A DNA stretch of 12,713 bases from Actinomycetes bacterium. Its GTDB lineage: Bacteria > Actinomycetota > Acidimicrobiia > Acidimicrobiales > JAMCPL01. The notes below the pieces were generated by a model. The model did no database searches. It was not told the DNA's origin and saw nothing but the letters and a program-made list of their open reading frames with translations. Both the position numbers and the translations under genes were made by a program. Positions 12,044-12,713 of this stretch are shown piece by piece (within the stretch, counting starts at the first letter, position 1; every line of letters begins with the position of its first letter). Location of the stretch: positions 1 through 12,713 of the forward strand of contig JAJZWK010000040.1 in NCBI GenBank assembly GCA_021846725.1, in the 5' to 3' direction.

Positions 12044-12256
12044 TCAGGAACTCTTTTTCCTGGCATGTACGAACAGCCGCAATACCAGTGCTACCAGGGC
12101 AACCACGACCAATACCTTTACTCCGAAGAGCAGGATACCGGCGAGAGCGTTTACGATCCAGAGTACCGCTGCCACTGCTACTATGACACCACCTCCAATC
12201 AGTACGGCATCTACGGCTACATGTCTTTTGGCTGGGTGCATTTCGTTAGTAGACAT
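12044..12256 (-). CDS. Small two-helix membrane protein (70 aa)
   Basis: I do not recognise a named family. After a polar N-terminus (MSTNEMHPAKRHVAVDA) come two adjoining hydrophobic segments, roughly residues 17-39 and 41-63, the second ending in RLFVHARKKSS. The positively charged residues at both ends favour a hairpin with both termini in the cytoplasm. The ATG has AAGGAG 5-6 bp upstream, a strong reason to accept it. It stands alone on the minus strand between def and fmt, with 160 bp to def and about 195 bp to fmt. Small proteins of this kind are common and mostly uncharacterised. Confidence 0.8.
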   Translation of the reverse strand: MSTNEMHPAKRHVAVDAVLIGGGVIVAVAAVLWIVNALAGILLFGVKVLVVVALVALVLRLFVHARKKSS

Positions 12257-12302
12257 ATTGACTCCTTTTTATAATCCACTTATCATCTTACCGCCGAATA
12301 CG

Positions 12303-12455
12303 TATAATAAGGTGGCGCGGGTCATCCTATATCCGGAGGTGCATAATGATGTCGTACATGACCATAATGCAGCAGTCATGTACCCAGGTCACGAGATTGA
12401 GCCCATCAAGCATGGTAACGTGCATAGCATGGCAGAGTGGGAGATATCAGTATGA
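12303..12455 (+). other. fmt leader with a TATAAT box and two competing short reading frames
   Basis: TATAAT at 12303-12308 can start a transcript near 12315. CGGAGG (12334-12339) stands 6 bp before ATG-ATG at 12346, opening a short frame that runs past the fmt start to about 12482. Another frame, open from GTG 12312 or 12339, ends in TGA at 12453-12455 and so overlaps the fmt ATG by four bases (ATGA). Neither short product resembles a known protein. One of them may be a leader peptide that couples translation to fmt. Confidence 0.3.
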
Positions 12456-12713
12456 CACGCTTGGTGTTTCTGGGGACTCCTGAGGCAGCCGTACCATCTC
12501 TTAATGCTTTGGCAGAGGCAGGTCATGAGGTGGCTTTGGTAGTAACTCGTGAAGACAAGCGCCGTGGACGGGGGAATTCCCCAAGTCCCACCCCAGTCAA
12601 GATTGCTGCATTGGAACTGGGTATACCAATCAGTCATTCGTTAAGCGATGTGATGGAGGCAAAGGCGGATTTGGCTGTAGTCGTGGCTTATGGTCGTATT
12701 ATCCCCGTAAAGT
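12452..12713 (+). CDS. fmt: Methionyl-tRNA formyltransferase (N-terminal part, cut by window end)
   Basis: The enzyme transfers a formyl group from 10-formyl-tetrahydrofolate to initiator Met-tRNA. Only the first 87 codons are in the window. They show the standard opening MTRLVFLGTPEAAVPSL, then VVTREDKRRGRG (the loop seen in Fmt proteins), TPVKIAALELGIPI and ADLAVVVAYGRIIP, which matches the core leading up to the catalytic region. The ATG has GGGAG 8 bp upstream. The catalytic Asn-His-Asp residues lie beyond the edge. The frame is open to the last base. Confidence 0.95.
   Translation, partial: MTRLVFLGTPEAAVPSLNALAEAGHEVALVVTREDKRRGRGNSPSPTPVKIAALELGIPISHSLSDVMEAKADLAVVVAYGRIIPVK

Noticed and set aside
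11880..12455. 191-aa plus-strand frame between def and fmt
   Set aside because: Most of it is antisense to the well-supported two-helix membrane gene and reads as low-complexity Thr/Ala; only its last part was kept as a possible fmt leader frame.

Overview
The window looks like chromosome from a low- to mid-GC actinobacterium. The strongest marker is a complete Mpa/ARC proteasomal ATPase with an N-terminal coiled coil and a C-terminal Gln-Tyr-Leu, a family largely confined to Actinobacteria and a few relatives. A DUF1844 gene beside infC and frequent GTG, TTG and apparently leaderless starts fit the same group. The base composition, clearly lower than in Streptomyces or Mycobacterium, suggests a lineage such as Acidimicrobiia. 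That placement is inference, because there is no rRNA gene here.

Left part (1-2450, minus strand): the translation operon infC - rpmI - rplT - SpoU-type rRNA methyltransferase, running out of the left edge. IF-3 appears to start at an ATA codon behind a strong Shine-Dalgarno. The infC-rpmI gap is long and rich in complementary segments, as expected of a ribosomal-protein control region. Next, on the plus strand, come a DUF1844 gene and tyrS. tyrS is followed 5 bp later by an unlisted-looking 29-codon single-helix membrane ORF.

Middle (4446-8667): an unrecognised acidic protein (minus), a malate dehydrogenase (plus), a small acidic protein (minus), an Asp-ligated type ferredoxin (minus) with a palindromic upstream site, and mpa (plus). 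A hairpin like the right end of IS200/IS605 elements sits just behind the ferredoxin stop codon. None of the usual partners of mpa (pup, dop, prcBA, pafA) is in the window.

Right part (8686-12713): a polytopic, His-containing membrane protein resembling NnrS or haem-copper oxidase subunit I diverges from a plus-strand set of DUF2249, DUF59/MIP18 and DUF488 genes. The combination suggests a redox, NO or Fe-S-related function. A 35-bp perfect direct repeat with internal dyads lies between DUF488 and def. def itself looks leaderless. A two-helix membrane protein (minus) and the start of fmt (plus, cut by the right edge) close the window. def and fmt work together: Fmt formylates initiator Met-tRNA and Def removes the formyl group after translation.

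Recurring themes are non-AUG starts (ATA, TTG, GTG), -10 boxes placed 6-7 bp before a start codon (tyrS, mdh, def), and 4-bp stop/start overlaps that imply translational coupling.
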